From Albidovulum sediminis (GTDB lineage Bacteria; Pseudomonadota; Alphaproteobacteria; Rhodobacterales; Rhodobacteraceae), in contig NZ_JAOCQF010000001.1 in the NCBI RefSeq assembly GCF_025380365.1, positions 806,001 through 870,000 on the forward strand: a stretch of 64,000 nt of DNA, in the 5' to 3' direction. Shown one piece after another: positions 34,637 to 42,771 of the stretch. Position 1 is the first letter of the stretch. Each line of letters begins with the position of its first letter. The translations under genes were made by a program, and so were the position numbers. A model generated the notes under the pieces. It made no database searches. It was not told the DNA's origin and worked only from the letters and a program-made list of their open reading frames with translations.

Positions 34637-35815
34637 TCAGCCCGCGTCGGGCAGACCCTCGGCAAAGGCCGCAAGCCGCGCCAGCGCCTCGGCCAGTGCG
34701 TCGTCATCGACGGTCAGCGCGATGCGGACATGGCCCGCCGCGGCCTGGCCGAAGCTTTCGCCGGGCATGACGGCGATGCGCTCGGCCTCCAGCAGACGCT
34801 CGGCGAAGCGGTTGCCCGAAAGGCCGGTAGCGCGCACGTCGACCATGACATACATCGCCCCGCCCGAGGGCACGAGCCTGAGCCGGTTCGAGGATGCGAG
34901 GCAGGCGACGGCCAGGTCGCGGCGGCGGCGGAAGGGGGCGGAGACGGCCTCTTCGAACGCGGCACCGAGGCTGAGCGCGGCGAGGCCCGCGTCCTGGATG
35001 TAGCCGGGCAGGCCGTAGGTCGTGTTGGTGGCCAGTGCCGTGACCGCGCCGATCACCGCTTCCGGCCCGATCAGCCAGCCGATGCGCGATCCCGTCATCG
35101 CGTGGCTTTTCGACAGCGACCCGACAACCAGGGTCCGTTCCGCCATGCCGGGCAGCGCGCGCGGGGACAGGTGTTCGCCCGCCCAGAGTTGCGTGTCGTA
35201 GACCTCGTCCGAGATCAGCCAGAGGTCGTGATCGGCCGCTACCCGCGCCACATCCTCCAGCGTGCGGCGGGTGTAGACGGTTCCGGTCGGGTTGTTGGGC
35301 GTGTTGATCAGCAGCGTCCGCGCGCCCGCCGCGCGGGCCGCGATCGCCTCGGCCTCCGGCTGGAAGCCGGTTTCGGGCCGGGTGGGCACAGCGACATCGC
35401 GCGCGCCGGTGGCGCGGATCGTGCCGGGGTAGGTGGCATAGTAGGGGTCGCAGTAAAGCCCGGTGTCGCCGGGGTCGAGCGTCACCATGTGCGCGGCGAA
35501 AAGTGCCGCCTGACCGCCCGGCGTCACCATCACGTTGCCGGGGCCGGTGGCCACGCCGGCGCGCGCCGTCACCCGTTCGGCGATGGCGCGGCGCAGGTCG
35601 GGCTTGCCCGGGCCGACCGTGTAGCCGGTGTTGCCCGCCCGCGCGCTGGCCGCCATCGCGTCAAGGATGCGGGGATCGGTGCGGATGTCGTGTTCGCCGA
35701 TGGTCAGGTTGACCACCGCCACGCCGCGTGCCTTCAGGTCGCGCGCGCGATAGTAGATCTCCCACCCGTCCGACCCGTCGCCCGTCATGTGCGCGACGCG
35801 ACCTGCAAGCTGCAT
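34637..35815 (-). CDS. PLP-dependent aminotransferase, class I/II
   Basis: 392-aa fold-type I aminotransferase. Motifs are NLTIGEHDIRTDP, the substrate loop NTGYTVGPGKPDLRRAI, TPGGQAALFAAH, LINTPNNPTG, SDEVYDTQLW, the PLP-lysine segment SLSKSHAMTGSRIGW and the terminal HVRIALTVDD. This is the aspartate/aromatic aminotransferase subgroup. The start at 35815 follows GGAGGG by 6 nt; the frame runs upstream but without homology. It is divergent from the cysS leader region. Amino acid specificity cannot be read from the sequence. Confidence 0.88.
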   Translation of the reverse strand: MQLAGRVAHMTGDGSDGWEIYYRARDLKARGVAVVNLTIGEHDIRTDPRILDAMAASARAGNTGYTVGPGKPDLRRAIAERVTARAGVATGPGNVMVTPGGQAALFAAHMVTLDPGDTGLYCDPYYATYPGTIRATGARDVAVPTRPETGFQPEAEAIAARAAGARTLLINTPNNPTGTVYTRRTLEDVARVAADHDLWLISDEVYDTQLWAGEHLSPRALPGMAERTLVVGSLSKSHAMTGSRIGWLIGPEAVIGAVTALATNTTYGLPGYIQDAGLAALSLGAAFEEAVSAPFRRRRDLAVACLASSNRLRLVPSGGAMYVMVDVRATGLSGNRFAERLLEAERIAVMPGESFGQAAAGHVRIALTVDDDALAEALARLAAFAEGLPDAG

Positions 35816-35929
35816 GTGACCCTCCGATCCGTTCGCCGCGCAACCGATCACGGAAGGGCGCGGCGGGCAAGGGGCATCAGGCGAAATGGAGGCTTGGCAG
35901 GGCTGCTGCGGCAGGCTAGACAGGGGGCG

Positions 35930-35974
35930 ATGAAACCGACCGCAACCCTCTGCAACCTCTGCATTACCGGCTGA
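35930..35974 (+). CDS. Putative cysteine-containing leader peptide of cysS
   Basis: A 14-codon frame MKPTATLCNLCITG ending in TGA, behind a strong ribosome site (AGGGGG, 3 nt before ATG). It has two Cys codons near its end and lies 88 bp before cysS on the same strand. A -35/-10 pair (TTGGCA 35894-35899, 17 bp, TAGACA 35917-35922) precedes it; if used, the transcript would start at about the ATG. A long-range stem follows. Attenuation by cysteinyl-tRNA supply is my hypothesis. Confidence 0.4.
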   Translation: MKPTATLCNLCITG

Positions 35975-35982
35975 CATCGTCA

Positions 35983-36031
35983 GGCGGGCGGTTCCCTGTT
36001 TTCAAGCGCATGAGAACACGTTAAGCCCGCC
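35983..36031 (+). other. Stem in the cysS leader
   Basis: GGCGGGC (35983-35989) pairs perfectly with GCCCGCC (36025-36031) across 35 nt, between the leader ORF and cysS. The 3' arm can alternatively join local GC-rich pairings (CGCGGG with CCCTGCG nearby), so competing structures are possible. Confidence 0.35.
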
Positions 36032-36061
36032 GCGGGACGCCCTGCGCGTGAAGGAACTGGC

Positions 36062-37534
36062 ATGACGACCATCAGGCTCACCAACACCAAGACCCGGACG
36101 AAGGAGGACTTCGTCCCCATCGACCCGACGAACGTGCGGATGTATGTCTGCGGGCCGACCGTCTATGACCGCGCGCATCTGGGCAACGCCCGTCCGGTGA
36201 TCGTGTTCGACGTGCTGTTCCGGCTGCTGCGCCACGTCTACGGGGCGGATCATGTCACCTACGTGCGCAACTTCACCGACGTCGACGACAAGATCAACGC
36301 CGAGGCGCAGCGGAGGAAGGGCCTCGGCGACCCGCGCAGCCTTGAGGAGCTGATCCGCGAACGCACCGAGGAAACGATCCGCTGGTATCACGAGGACATG
36401 GATGCGCTCGGCGCCTTGCGGCCGACCGAGGAGCCGCGGGCGACCGAATGGATCGGCGCCATGATCACGATGACCCAGGACCTGATCGACAAGGGCCACG
36501 CCTATGAGAAGGCGGGCCACGTCCTCTTCCGAGTCCGCTCCTACACGGGGTATGGCAAGCTGTCGGGCCGCTCGGTCGACGACATGATCGCGGGGGCGCG
36601 GGTCGAGGTCGCGCCCTTCAAGGAAGACCCGATGGACTTCGTCCTGTGGAAGCCCTCGACCGACGACCTGCCGGGCTGGGACAGCCCCTGGGGCCGCGGC
36701 CGGCCCGGCTGGCACATCGAATGCTCCGCGATGAGCCGCGAGTTGCTGGGCGAAAGCTTCGACATCCACGGCGGCGGCATCGACCTGCAATTCCCCCACC
36801 ACGAGAACGAGATCGCGCAGTCGATGTGCGCCCACCCCGAGGGCGGTTTCGCCAAGGTCTGGATGCACAACGAGATGCTCCAGGTCGAGGGGAAGAAGAT
36901 GTCGAAGTCGCTCGGCAACTTCTTCACGGTCAGGGACCTGCTCGACAAGGAGATACCGGGCGACGTTATCCGCTTCGTGTTCCTGTCGACGCACTACTCG
37001 AAGCCGATGGACTGGACGGAGGAGAAGGCGAAGGCGGCGAGGAATGAAATCGCACGTTGGGTTGGTATGCTTGCAATTCGTCATGATCTTCTGGACAAGC
37101 CGCTAGAGGATCACGGGCTCGACAACGAAATGTTGGAAGCGCTCAGCGATGATTTGAACACATCCCTGGCTATTTCGAGGCTCATGAGGACCGCGCGATT
37201 CCTCGATAACAGCCCGGAATTCATGAGCCTGGATGATCGGGCGCAGTATCGTGAAGAATGCATCTTCATTGCATCTGCACGCCTCCTCGGCTTTGACCTT
37301 TTGGAGCTGGCGAAGAAAGAACGCGCACGAGCACCTGTGAAAGATCTTGGATACTTTGAGCTTCGGTTGGTTCAGGAAAGGATCACGGCCAGAGAGACTG
37401 GCGACTTCGCCGTTCTCGACGCCCTGAAGTCAGCACTTGTGTCCGCAGGGTTGGAAGTTCGTATGTCGAAGGATGCGGTGGAATTGAAGGTCACCCCCGT
37501 CTTCGACCCCGCCAAGCTGGAGGCCCTGAAATGA
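36062..37534 (+). CDS. cysS: Cysteinyl-tRNA synthetase
   Basis: 490-aa class I synthetase charging tRNA-Cys. The zinc/cysteine site [19 protein letters not shown] contains the HIGH-type HLGN. Further marks are [33 protein letters not shown] and the KMSKS loop [11 protein letters not shown]. The N-terminal two thirds are GC-rich and look like other Rhodobacteraceae CysS. From about 37045 to 37490, the anticodon-binding part, the DNA falls to about 52% G+C (hand count 156/300 at 37081-37380) with different codon choice. [12 protein letters not shown] is retained, but the C terminus ([18 protein letters not shown]) differs from the usual ending. The protein appears intact; recombination of the 3' part is likely. 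Confidence 0.95.
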   Translation: MTTIRLTNTKTRTKEDFVPIDPTNVRMYVCGPTVYDRAHLGNARPVIVFDVLFRLLRHVYGADHVTYVRNFTDVDDKINAEAQRRKGLGDPRSLEELIRERTEETIRWYHEDMDALGALRPTEEPRATEWIGAMITMTQDLIDKGHAYEKAGHVLFRVRSYTGYGKLSGRSVDDMIAGARVEVAPFKEDPMDFVLWKPSTDDLPGWDSPWGRGRPGWHIECSAMSRELLGESFDIHGGGIDLQFPHHENEIAQSMCAHPEGGFAKVWMHNEMLQVEGKKMSKSLGNFFTVRDLLDKEIPGDVIRFVFLSTHYSKPMDWTEEKAKAARNEIARWVGMLAIRHDLLDKPLEDHGLDNEMLEALSDDLNTSLAISRLMRTARFLDNSPEFMSLDDRAQYREECIFIASARLLGFDLLELAKKERARAPVKDLGYFELRLVQERITARETGDFAVLDALKSALVSAGLEVRMSKDAVELKVTPVFDPAKLEALK

Positions 37535-37665
37535 GCGTCGCTTTCCACGGCACCGGCGGCGACCGGCCGCGGGTGGGCGAGAAGCGCCCGCCCGGGGGGG
37601 CGGTCGGGCGCTGCCGGTGCTGGCGCACCGGCGGACGGAATCAGCCGGGAAGGGGGCGGTCATGA
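37531..37665 (+). CDS. Possible small ORF between cysS and cimA
   Basis: 44-codon frame starting at an ATG that overlaps the cysS stop (ATGA) and ending inside the cimA start (ATGA again). The product begins [20 protein letters not shown] and is Arg/Gly-rich with two Cys. The perfect coupling geometry argues for translation; the low-complexity composition argues against a conserved protein. It may simply relay ribosomes from cysS to cimA. Confidence 0.3.
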   Translation: MSVAFHGTGGDRPRVGEKRPPGGAVGRCRCWRTGGRNQPGRGRS

Positions 37666-39284
37666 CCCGCACCCGCCTCACCCTCTTCGACACCACGCTG
37701 CGCGACGGGCAACAGACGCAGGGCGTGCAGTTCTCGGTCGCCGAAAAGCGTCAGATCGCGGCCGCGCTCGACGCGCTCGGCGTGGACTATATCGAGGGCG
37801 GCTGGCCCGGCGCCAACCCGACCGACAGCGACTTCTTCGCCGCAAGGCCAGAGACGCGCGCCACCTTCACCGCCTTCGGCATGACCAAGCGCGCGGGCCG
37901 CTCGGCCGACAACGACGACGTGCTGGCCGCCGTCCTGAACGCGAACACGCCCGCCGTCTGCCTCGTCGGCAAGACGCATGACTTCCACGTCACCGCCGCC
38001 CTCGGCGTGACGCTCGAGGACAACCTCGAAAGCATCGGCGCCTCCATCGCCCACTGTGTCGCGAAGGGCCGCGAGGCGCTTTTCGACGCGGAGCATTTCT
38101 TCGACGGCTACAAGGCCAACCCCGGCTACGCCTTGACCTGCCTGAGGGCCGCGCACGAGGCCGGCGCCCGCTGGATCGTCCTTTGCGACACCAACGGCGG
38201 CACGCTGCCGGCCGAGGTCGGCCGCATCACCGCCGAGGTGATCGCCGCCGGCATCCCGGGCGACAGGCTCGGCATCCACTGCCACGACGACACCGGCAAC
38301 GCAGTGGCCGCCAGTCTTGCCGCGGTGGACGCGGGTGCGCGCCAGATCCAGGGCACGCTCAATGGGCTTGGCGAACGCTGCGGCAACGCCAACCTCACCT
38401 CGCTCATCCCGACGCTGCTGCTGAAGGAGCCCTATGCCAGCCGCTTCGAGACCGGGATCACGCCCGAGGCGCTGGCGGGCCTGACGCGGGTGAGCCGGAT
38501 GCTCGACGACATCCTGAACCGCGTGCCGTTGCGCAGTGCGCCTTACGTCGGCGCCTCGGCCTTCGCCCACAAGGCGGGGCTCCATGCCAGCGCGATCCTG
38601 AAAGACCCCGCCACCTACGAACACATCGACCCCGCCCGCGTCGGCAACGACCGTGTCATCCCGATGTCGAACCAGGCCGGCCAGTCGAACCTGCGCGCCC
38701 GCCTTGCCGCCGCCGGGATCGAGGTGGCGCCCAAGGACCCGGCGCTGGCCCGCATCCTCGACCAGGTCAAGACGCGCGAGGATCAGGGCTATGCTTTCGA
38801 CGGCGCCCAGGCCTCGTTCGAACTCCTCGCGCGGCGCGAACTCGGTCTCCTGCCGGAGTTCTTCGAGGTCAAGCGCTACCGCGTGACGGTGGAGCGGCGG
38901 AAGAACAAGTACGACCGAATGATCACCCTTTCCGAAGCGGTGGTGGTGGTGAAGATCGGCGGGCAGAAGATGCTCTCGGTTTCCGAGTCGATGGACGAGA
39001 CCGGATCGGATCGCGGCCCGGTCAACGCGCTCTCCAAGGCGCTGGCCAAGGACCTCGGCCCCTATCAGGCCTGCATCGACGACATGCGCCTTGTCGACTT
39101 CAAGGTGCGCATCACCCAGGGCGGAACCGAGGCCGTGACCCGCGTCATCATCGACAGCGAGGACAGCGCCGGCCACCGCTGGTCCACCGTCGGCGTCAGC
39201 CCCAACATCGTCGATGCGAGCTTCGAGGCGCTTCTCGACGCGATCACCTGGAAGCTGGTGCGCGACGGGGTGGCCCCGGCATGA
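37662..39284 (+). CDS. cimA: Citramalate synthase
   Basis: 540-aa enzyme condensing pyruvate and acetyl-CoA to (R)-citramalate, feeding isoleucine synthesis. The HMGL-like TIM barrel shows FDTTLRDGQQTQG, VDYIEGGWPGANPTD, FDAEHFFDGYK and HCHDDTGNAVAASLAAVD. The linker subdomain has KAGLHASAILKD, and a C-terminal LeuA allosteric regulatory domain (about 400-530) contains VKRYRVTVERRKNKYD. The WPGANPTDSDFF motif and overall length favour citramalate synthase over isopropylmalate synthase. It starts at ATG 37662 behind GGGGGCGG and overlaps the methyltransferase gene by 4 bp. Confidence 0.92.
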   Translation: MTRTRLTLFDTTLRDGQQTQGVQFSVAEKRQIAAALDALGVDYIEGGWPGANPTDSDFFAARPETRATFTAFGMTKRAGRSADNDDVLAAVLNANTPAVCLVGKTHDFHVTAALGVTLEDNLESIGASIAHCVAKGREALFDAEHFFDGYKANPGYALTCLRAAHEAGARWIVLCDTNGGTLPAEVGRITAEVIAAGIPGDRLGIHCHDDTGNAVAASLAAVDAGARQIQGTLNGLGERCGNANLTSLIPTLLLKEPYASRFETGITPEALAGLTRVSRMLDDILNRVPLRSAPYVGASAFAHKAGLHASAILKDPATYEHIDPARVGNDRVIPMSNQAGQSNLRARLAAAGIEVAPKDPALARILDQVKTREDQGYAFDGAQASFELLARRELGLLPEFFEVKRYRVTVERRKNKYDRMITLSEAVVVVKIGGQKMLSVSESMDETGSDRGPVNALSKALAKDLGPYQACIDDMRLVDFKVRITQGGTEAVTRVIIDSEDSAGHRWSTVGVSPNIVDASFEALLDAITWKLVRDGVAPA

Positions 39285-39991
39285 GGGACGACGCCTTCTT
39301 CGAACTGCACCGCGACATGCCCCGGCAGGGCCCGGGCGACGCCGAGGATGTGCTTTGGGCGCTGTCGGTCCTCGGCCAGCCTGCCCGGGTGATCGACGCC
39401 GCCTGCGGTCCGGGCGCCGATACCGAAGTTCTGGCCGAGGCGCTGCCGCTGGCGCGGATCGAGGGTGTCGACCTGACCGGCCATTTCATCGCGGAGGCCC
39501 GTGACCGGCTGGCCTGCTTCGGCCCGCGCGTGACGCTGCGCGAAGGCGACATGCGTGATCTCGCGGGGCCGGCCGACCTGATCTGGTGCGCCGGGGCGCT
39601 TTACTTCCTTGGCGTCGAGACGGCGCTCGACCTCTGGCGGCCGGTGCTGGCACCCGGGGGCGCGGTCGTCTTTTCCGAACCGGTCTTCACCTCCGACCCG
39701 CCGTCGCCCGAGGCCGCGGCATTCTGGGCCGACTATCCCGGCGTCGGCACGGCGGCAGATCTGGCGGCGCGGGTGCAGGCGGCGGGCTACCGGACCCGCG
39801 CCACGCGCCTGATCATCGGGCGGGCCTGGATGAACTACTACCTGCCCCTGATGGCGCGCGCCGCGCGGCTCAGGATCGGTGCGGGGCCGGACCTCGCCGC
39901 CGTCCTCGACGAGGCCGAGGCCGAGTTCGCCCGCTGGCGCGCCGCGCCCGATCACGTCGCCTACCTCCTCTGCGTGGTCGCGCCGGCATGA
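39281..39991 (+). CDS. Class I SAM-dependent methyltransferase
   Basis: 236-aa methyltransferase with motif I VIDAACGPGADTEVLAE, acidic motif II IEGVDLTGHFI, motif III REGDMRDLAGPADLIWCAGALYF and a post-motif FSEPVFTSDPPSPEA. The carboxyl half has the substrate segment IIGRAWMNYYLPLMARAARL. It is small-molecule methyltransferase-like; the substrate is unknown. It overlaps both cimA and the next gene by 4 bp, so it is part of the cysS-cimA operon. Confidence 0.85.
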   Translation: MRDDAFFELHRDMPRQGPGDAEDVLWALSVLGQPARVIDAACGPGADTEVLAEALPLARIEGVDLTGHFIAEARDRLACFGPRVTLREGDMRDLAGPADLIWCAGALYFLGVETALDLWRPVLAPGGAVVFSEPVFTSDPPSPEAAAFWADYPGVGTAADLAARVQAAGYRTRATRLIIGRAWMNYYLPLMARAARLRIGAGPDLAAVLDEAEAEFARWRAAPDHVAYLLCVVAPA

Positions 39992-40761
39992 CCCCGGCAG
40001 AGATCGCGCGCCTGGCCGATGCCGTGCGTGAGGGCGACCCCCGCCGCTTCGCTGCCACCATGGCGGCCCCCGCCGCGACGCGCCCGCGGCTCTGGGCGCT
40101 CTACGCTCTCAACCTCGAGATCGCGCGCGCCCCCTGGGCCTCGGACCAGCCGCTGATCGCGGAGATGCGGCTGCAATGGTGGATCGACGCGATCGCGGCG
40201 CCCGAGGGACAGGGCGGGGGCGCGCTCGCAATCCTCGCCCCGCTCATGCTGGACCTGCCCGACCTGCGCCCCCTCCTTCTCGGCGCGGCGGAGGCGCGGC
40301 GGCGCGATGCCTGGCCGGAACCCTTCGCGGACGAAGCCGACCTCGGCGCCTATCTCGACGCGACCGCGGGCAACCTCATGTGGGCCGCCGCGCGCCTTCT
40401 GGGCGCCCCCGCGGCAGCAGAGGCGCCGGTGCGCGACTTCGCCTGGGGGGCAGGGCTCGCGACCTGGCTCGCCGCCGTCCCCGCGCTTGCCGCGCGCGGG
40501 CGCCACCCCTTGCCGGATATGACCCCCGAAGCCGTCACGGCGCTCGCCCGGCGCGGCCTAGACCGGATCGCCCGCGCCCGCGCCCTGCGCGCCCGCGTCC
40601 CGGCCACGGCTGCCCCGGCGCTTCTGCCCGGATGGCAGGCGGCGCCGCTCCTGCGCCTGGCCGCACACCAGCCCTCCCGCGTTGCCGAAGGCCGGCTCGC
40701 CACCTCCGAGGCGCGCGCCCGCGCCAGCCTCGCGCTCCGCGCCCTCACCGGCCGCTGGTAG
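39988..40761 (+). CDS. Squalene/phytoene synthase-like protein lacking Asp-rich motifs
   Basis: 257-aa all-helical protein of the squalene/phytoene synthase family. It keeps WALYALNLEIARAPW, MRLQWWIDAIAA and YLDATAGNLMWAAARLLG, but the two aspartate-rich DxxxD magnesium motifs of active prenyl synthases are not there. This is the pattern of NDUFAF6-type homologues linked to respiratory complex I assembly, so a non-prenyl role is more likely than carotenoid synthesis; no other carotenoid gene is nearby. Last gene of the operon, followed by a GC-rich stem-loop. Confidence 0.78.
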   Translation: MTPAEIARLADAVREGDPRRFAATMAAPAATRPRLWALYALNLEIARAPWASDQPLIAEMRLQWWIDAIAAPEGQGGGALAILAPLMLDLPDLRPLLLGAAEARRRDAWPEPFADEADLGAYLDATAGNLMWAAARLLGAPAAAEAPVRDFAWGAGLATWLAAVPALAARGRHPLPDMTPEAVTALARRGLDRIARARALRARVPATAAPALLPGWQAAPLLRLAAHQPSRVAEGRLATSEARARASLALRALTGRW

Positions 40762-40802
40762 CGGCTCCCTCTTTCAGTCTGGTGCAAATACTCCACGGGG
40801 GT

Positions 40803-40823
40803 CCGGGGGTGTGAAACCCCCGG
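40803..40823. repeat. Intergenic stem-loop of a Rhodobacteraceae type
   Basis: CCGGGGGT (40803-40810) pairs perfectly with ACCCCCGG (40816-40823). It is preceded by GGTGCAAATACTCCACGGGG. I recall this arrangement (GTGCAAATACTC before a G-run hairpin) as a recurrent intergenic element in Rhodobacteraceae genomes. It lies between convergent genes, so it may end both transcripts. No second copy is in the window. Confidence 0.5.
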
Positions 40824-40847
40824 CCCGGCCGGTTCTGGCGCGCGGTG

Positions 40848-42068
40848 TCAGAACGCGCGCGGGCGCAGCGCCAGCCAGATCAGCGACCCGCCGGCCAGCA
40901 CCAGGAACGGTATCATCGCCAGGTTCACCGCCTGCCAGCCGGCGACCACGCCGGTGCCAGAGCAGTTCATCAACACGCCGGAGGAAAGCGAGGCCATGGT
41001 CACGCCGCCGAACACCAGAAGGTCGTTCAGGCCTTGAAGACGCCCCTTCTCCTCGGCCGAATGGGTTGTGGTCAAAAGCGTCGTCGCGCCGATGAAGCCG
41101 AAGTTCCAGCCCACCCCCAGCAGCACCAGCGCAAGGAAGAACTGTTCCAGCGCCACGCCCGACAACGCCACCCCGCCCGAGGCGGCCAGGATGAACAGGC
41201 CGATGCCGATGATCGGCTTGACGCCGAAGCGCGCGATCAGGTGGCCGGTGAAGAAGGACGGGATGTACATCGCCAGCACATGCGCGCTGACCACGTTGGC
41301 CGCGTCGTCGGTGGCAAAGCCGCAGCCGACGACGGCGAGCGGGGAGGAGGTCATCACCAGGTTCATCAGCGCATAGCTGACCATGGCGCAGACCACCGCG
41401 ACGACGATGACCGGGTCGCGCAGCATCTCGCGCCGGGTTCGCCCGCCGTCCGCCCCCGCCGCCTTGCGCTCCGGCGCGGGAATGTCGAGGGCGAGGAAGA
41501 GGAAGACCCCCAGAAGGTTCAGCCCGACCACCGCGAGGTATGTGCCGAGGTAGCCCACCACCAGCGCATCCGCCGTGACCTTGACCAGTTGCGGCCCGAC
41601 CAGCGCCGAGGCAAGCCCCCCCGCCATGACCCAGGAGATTGCCTTGGGGCGGAACTCCGGGCTGGCCGTGTCGGCGGCGGCGAAACGGTAGAAGCCCTGC
41701 GTCGACATGTAGATGCCGGTCAGCAGCGAGCCGGCAAGGAAGACCCCGAAGGACGAGGTGTAAAGCCCTGCCGCCGCGGTCAGCGCGCCCGCCATCCCGC
41801 CGGTGGTGCCGACCCAGAACCCGGCGCGCCGTCCATGGCGCTGCATCAGCGCAGACATCGGCGTCGAGGAGAGCATCGAGCCGAGCACGACCATCGTGAT
41901 CGGCAGCGTCGCCCAGCAGGGGTTGGGGCTCAGCGACTGACCGGCCAGCCCGCCGACGACGAAGATCATCGGCATCTGCGCACCCAGGATCGCCTGCGCG
42001 AGGATCAGGATCGTCAGGTTCCGCCGGGTGCGGGCGTCGGTCATCGGGGGCGCGGTCATGTCGGTCAT
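40848..42068 (-). CDS. MFS transporter
   Basis: 406-aa major facilitator with about 12 helices. The start at 42068 gives MTDMTAPPMTDARTRRNL then LTILILAQAILGAQMPMIFV. The loop 2-3 motif is MQRHGRRAGFWVGTTGG, and the second half has IARFGVKPIIGIGLF. The substrate is unknown. It is divergent from alkA with a palindrome in the 73-bp gap, and convergent with the squalene-synthase-like gene. Confidence 0.9.
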   Translation of the reverse strand: MTDMTAPPMTDARTRRNLTILILAQAILGAQMPMIFVVGGLAGQSLSPNPCWATLPITMVVLGSMLSSTPMSALMQRHGRRAGFWVGTTGGMAGALTAAAGLYTSSFGVFLAGSLLTGIYMSTQGFYRFAAADTASPEFRPKAISWVMAGGLASALVGPQLVKVTADALVVGYLGTYLAVVGLNLLGVFLFLALDIPAPERKAAGADGGRTRREMLRDPVIVVAVVCAMVSYALMNLVMTSSPLAVVGCGFATDDAANVVSAHVLAMYIPSFFTGHLIARFGVKPIIGIGLFILAASGGVALSGVALEQFFLALVLLGVGWNFGFIGATTLLTTTHSAEEKGRLQGLNDLLVFGGVTMASLSSGVLMNCSGTGVVAGWQAVNLAMIPFLVLAGGSLIWLALRPRAF

Positions 42069-42101
42069 GGCGGATGCGTAGTGCTGCCCCTTGCGCCCGG
42101 C

Positions 42102-42115
42102 AAGCGAAATCGCTT
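42102..42115. promoter_or_regulatory. Palindrome between MFS carrier and alkA
   Basis: AAGCGA (42102-42107), AA, TCGCTT (42110-42115): a perfect 6+6 inverted repeat in the 73-bp divergent gap, suited to a regulator that could serve both genes. Confidence 0.35.
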
Positions 42116-42141
42116 CCCTTGGCGGGCGAAGGGAGTTGTGC

Positions 42142-42771
42142 ATGGACGAACGCATCATCACCGGGCCGGACTGCCTGGCCGAGGGCGCGGCCTGGCTTGC
42201 CGCCCGCGAACCCGCCTTCGGGCGGGCGCTGGCGCTGACCGGCCCGTTGCCGCTGCGGCTTCGGCCCGGCGGCTTCGCGGCGCTGCTCGATGCGATCGTG
42301 TCGCAGCAGGTCTCGGTTGCCTCGGCGAATGCAATCTGGGCCCGGCTTGCCGAGGCCGGCCTGACCGAGGAGGCGCGCGTGGCCGCGGCCGGGGAGGAGG
42401 CGCTGCGGGCCTGCGGGCTGTCGCGGCCCAAGGTGCGCTATGCGCTGGCGCTGTCGCGCGCCGGTCTCGACTACGCCGCGCTCGGCCGCCTTCCGGCCGA
42501 CGAGGCGATCGGGCGGCTGGTCGCGCTTCCGGGCATCGGCCGCTGGACGGCGGAAATCTACGCGATGTTCTCGCTTGGCCGGGCTGACGTTTTCGCCGCG
42601 GGCGACCTTGCCTTGCAGGAAGCGACGCGGCATCTCTTCGACCTGCCTGCGCGCCCCGGCGAACCGGCGCTGCGGACCATGGCCGAGGCGTGGTCGCCCT
42701 GGCGGGCGGTTGCGGCGCGCGCGCTCTGGGCCTACTACCGGCATGTGAAAAGCCGGGAGGGCACAAGGTGA
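42142..42771 (+). CDS. alkA: DNA-3-methyladenine glycosylase II (AlkA family)
   Basis: 209-aa HhH-GPD base-excision glycosylase removing alkylated purines. The helix-hairpin-helix reads LVALPGIGRWTAEIYAMFSLG, followed by the catalytic Asp in AAGDLALQEATRHLF (about residue 155). ALLDAIVSQQVSVASANAI is the conserved helix of the family. The N-terminal AlkA domain is absent, as in short alphaproteobacterial forms. ATG 42142 follows GGGAG. The carboxylesterase gene overlaps its end by 4 bp. Confidence 0.9.
   Translation: MDERIITGPDCLAEGAAWLAAREPAFGRALALTGPLPLRLRPGGFAALLDAIVSQQVSVASANAIWARLAEAGLTEEARVAAAGEEALRACGLSRPKVRYALALSRAGLDYAALGRLPADEAIGRLVALPGIGRWTAEIYAMFSLGRADVFAAGDLALQEATRHLFDLPARPGEPALRTMAEAWSPWRAVAARALWAYYRHVKSREGTR

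Noticed and set aside
31996-35827. Nearly identical start regions (CACATGCAGCTTGC) of the SDR at 32023 and the aminotransferase at 35815
   Set aside because: Identity ends after about 14 nt and the proteins are unrelated; most likely chance or shared initiation-region preference.
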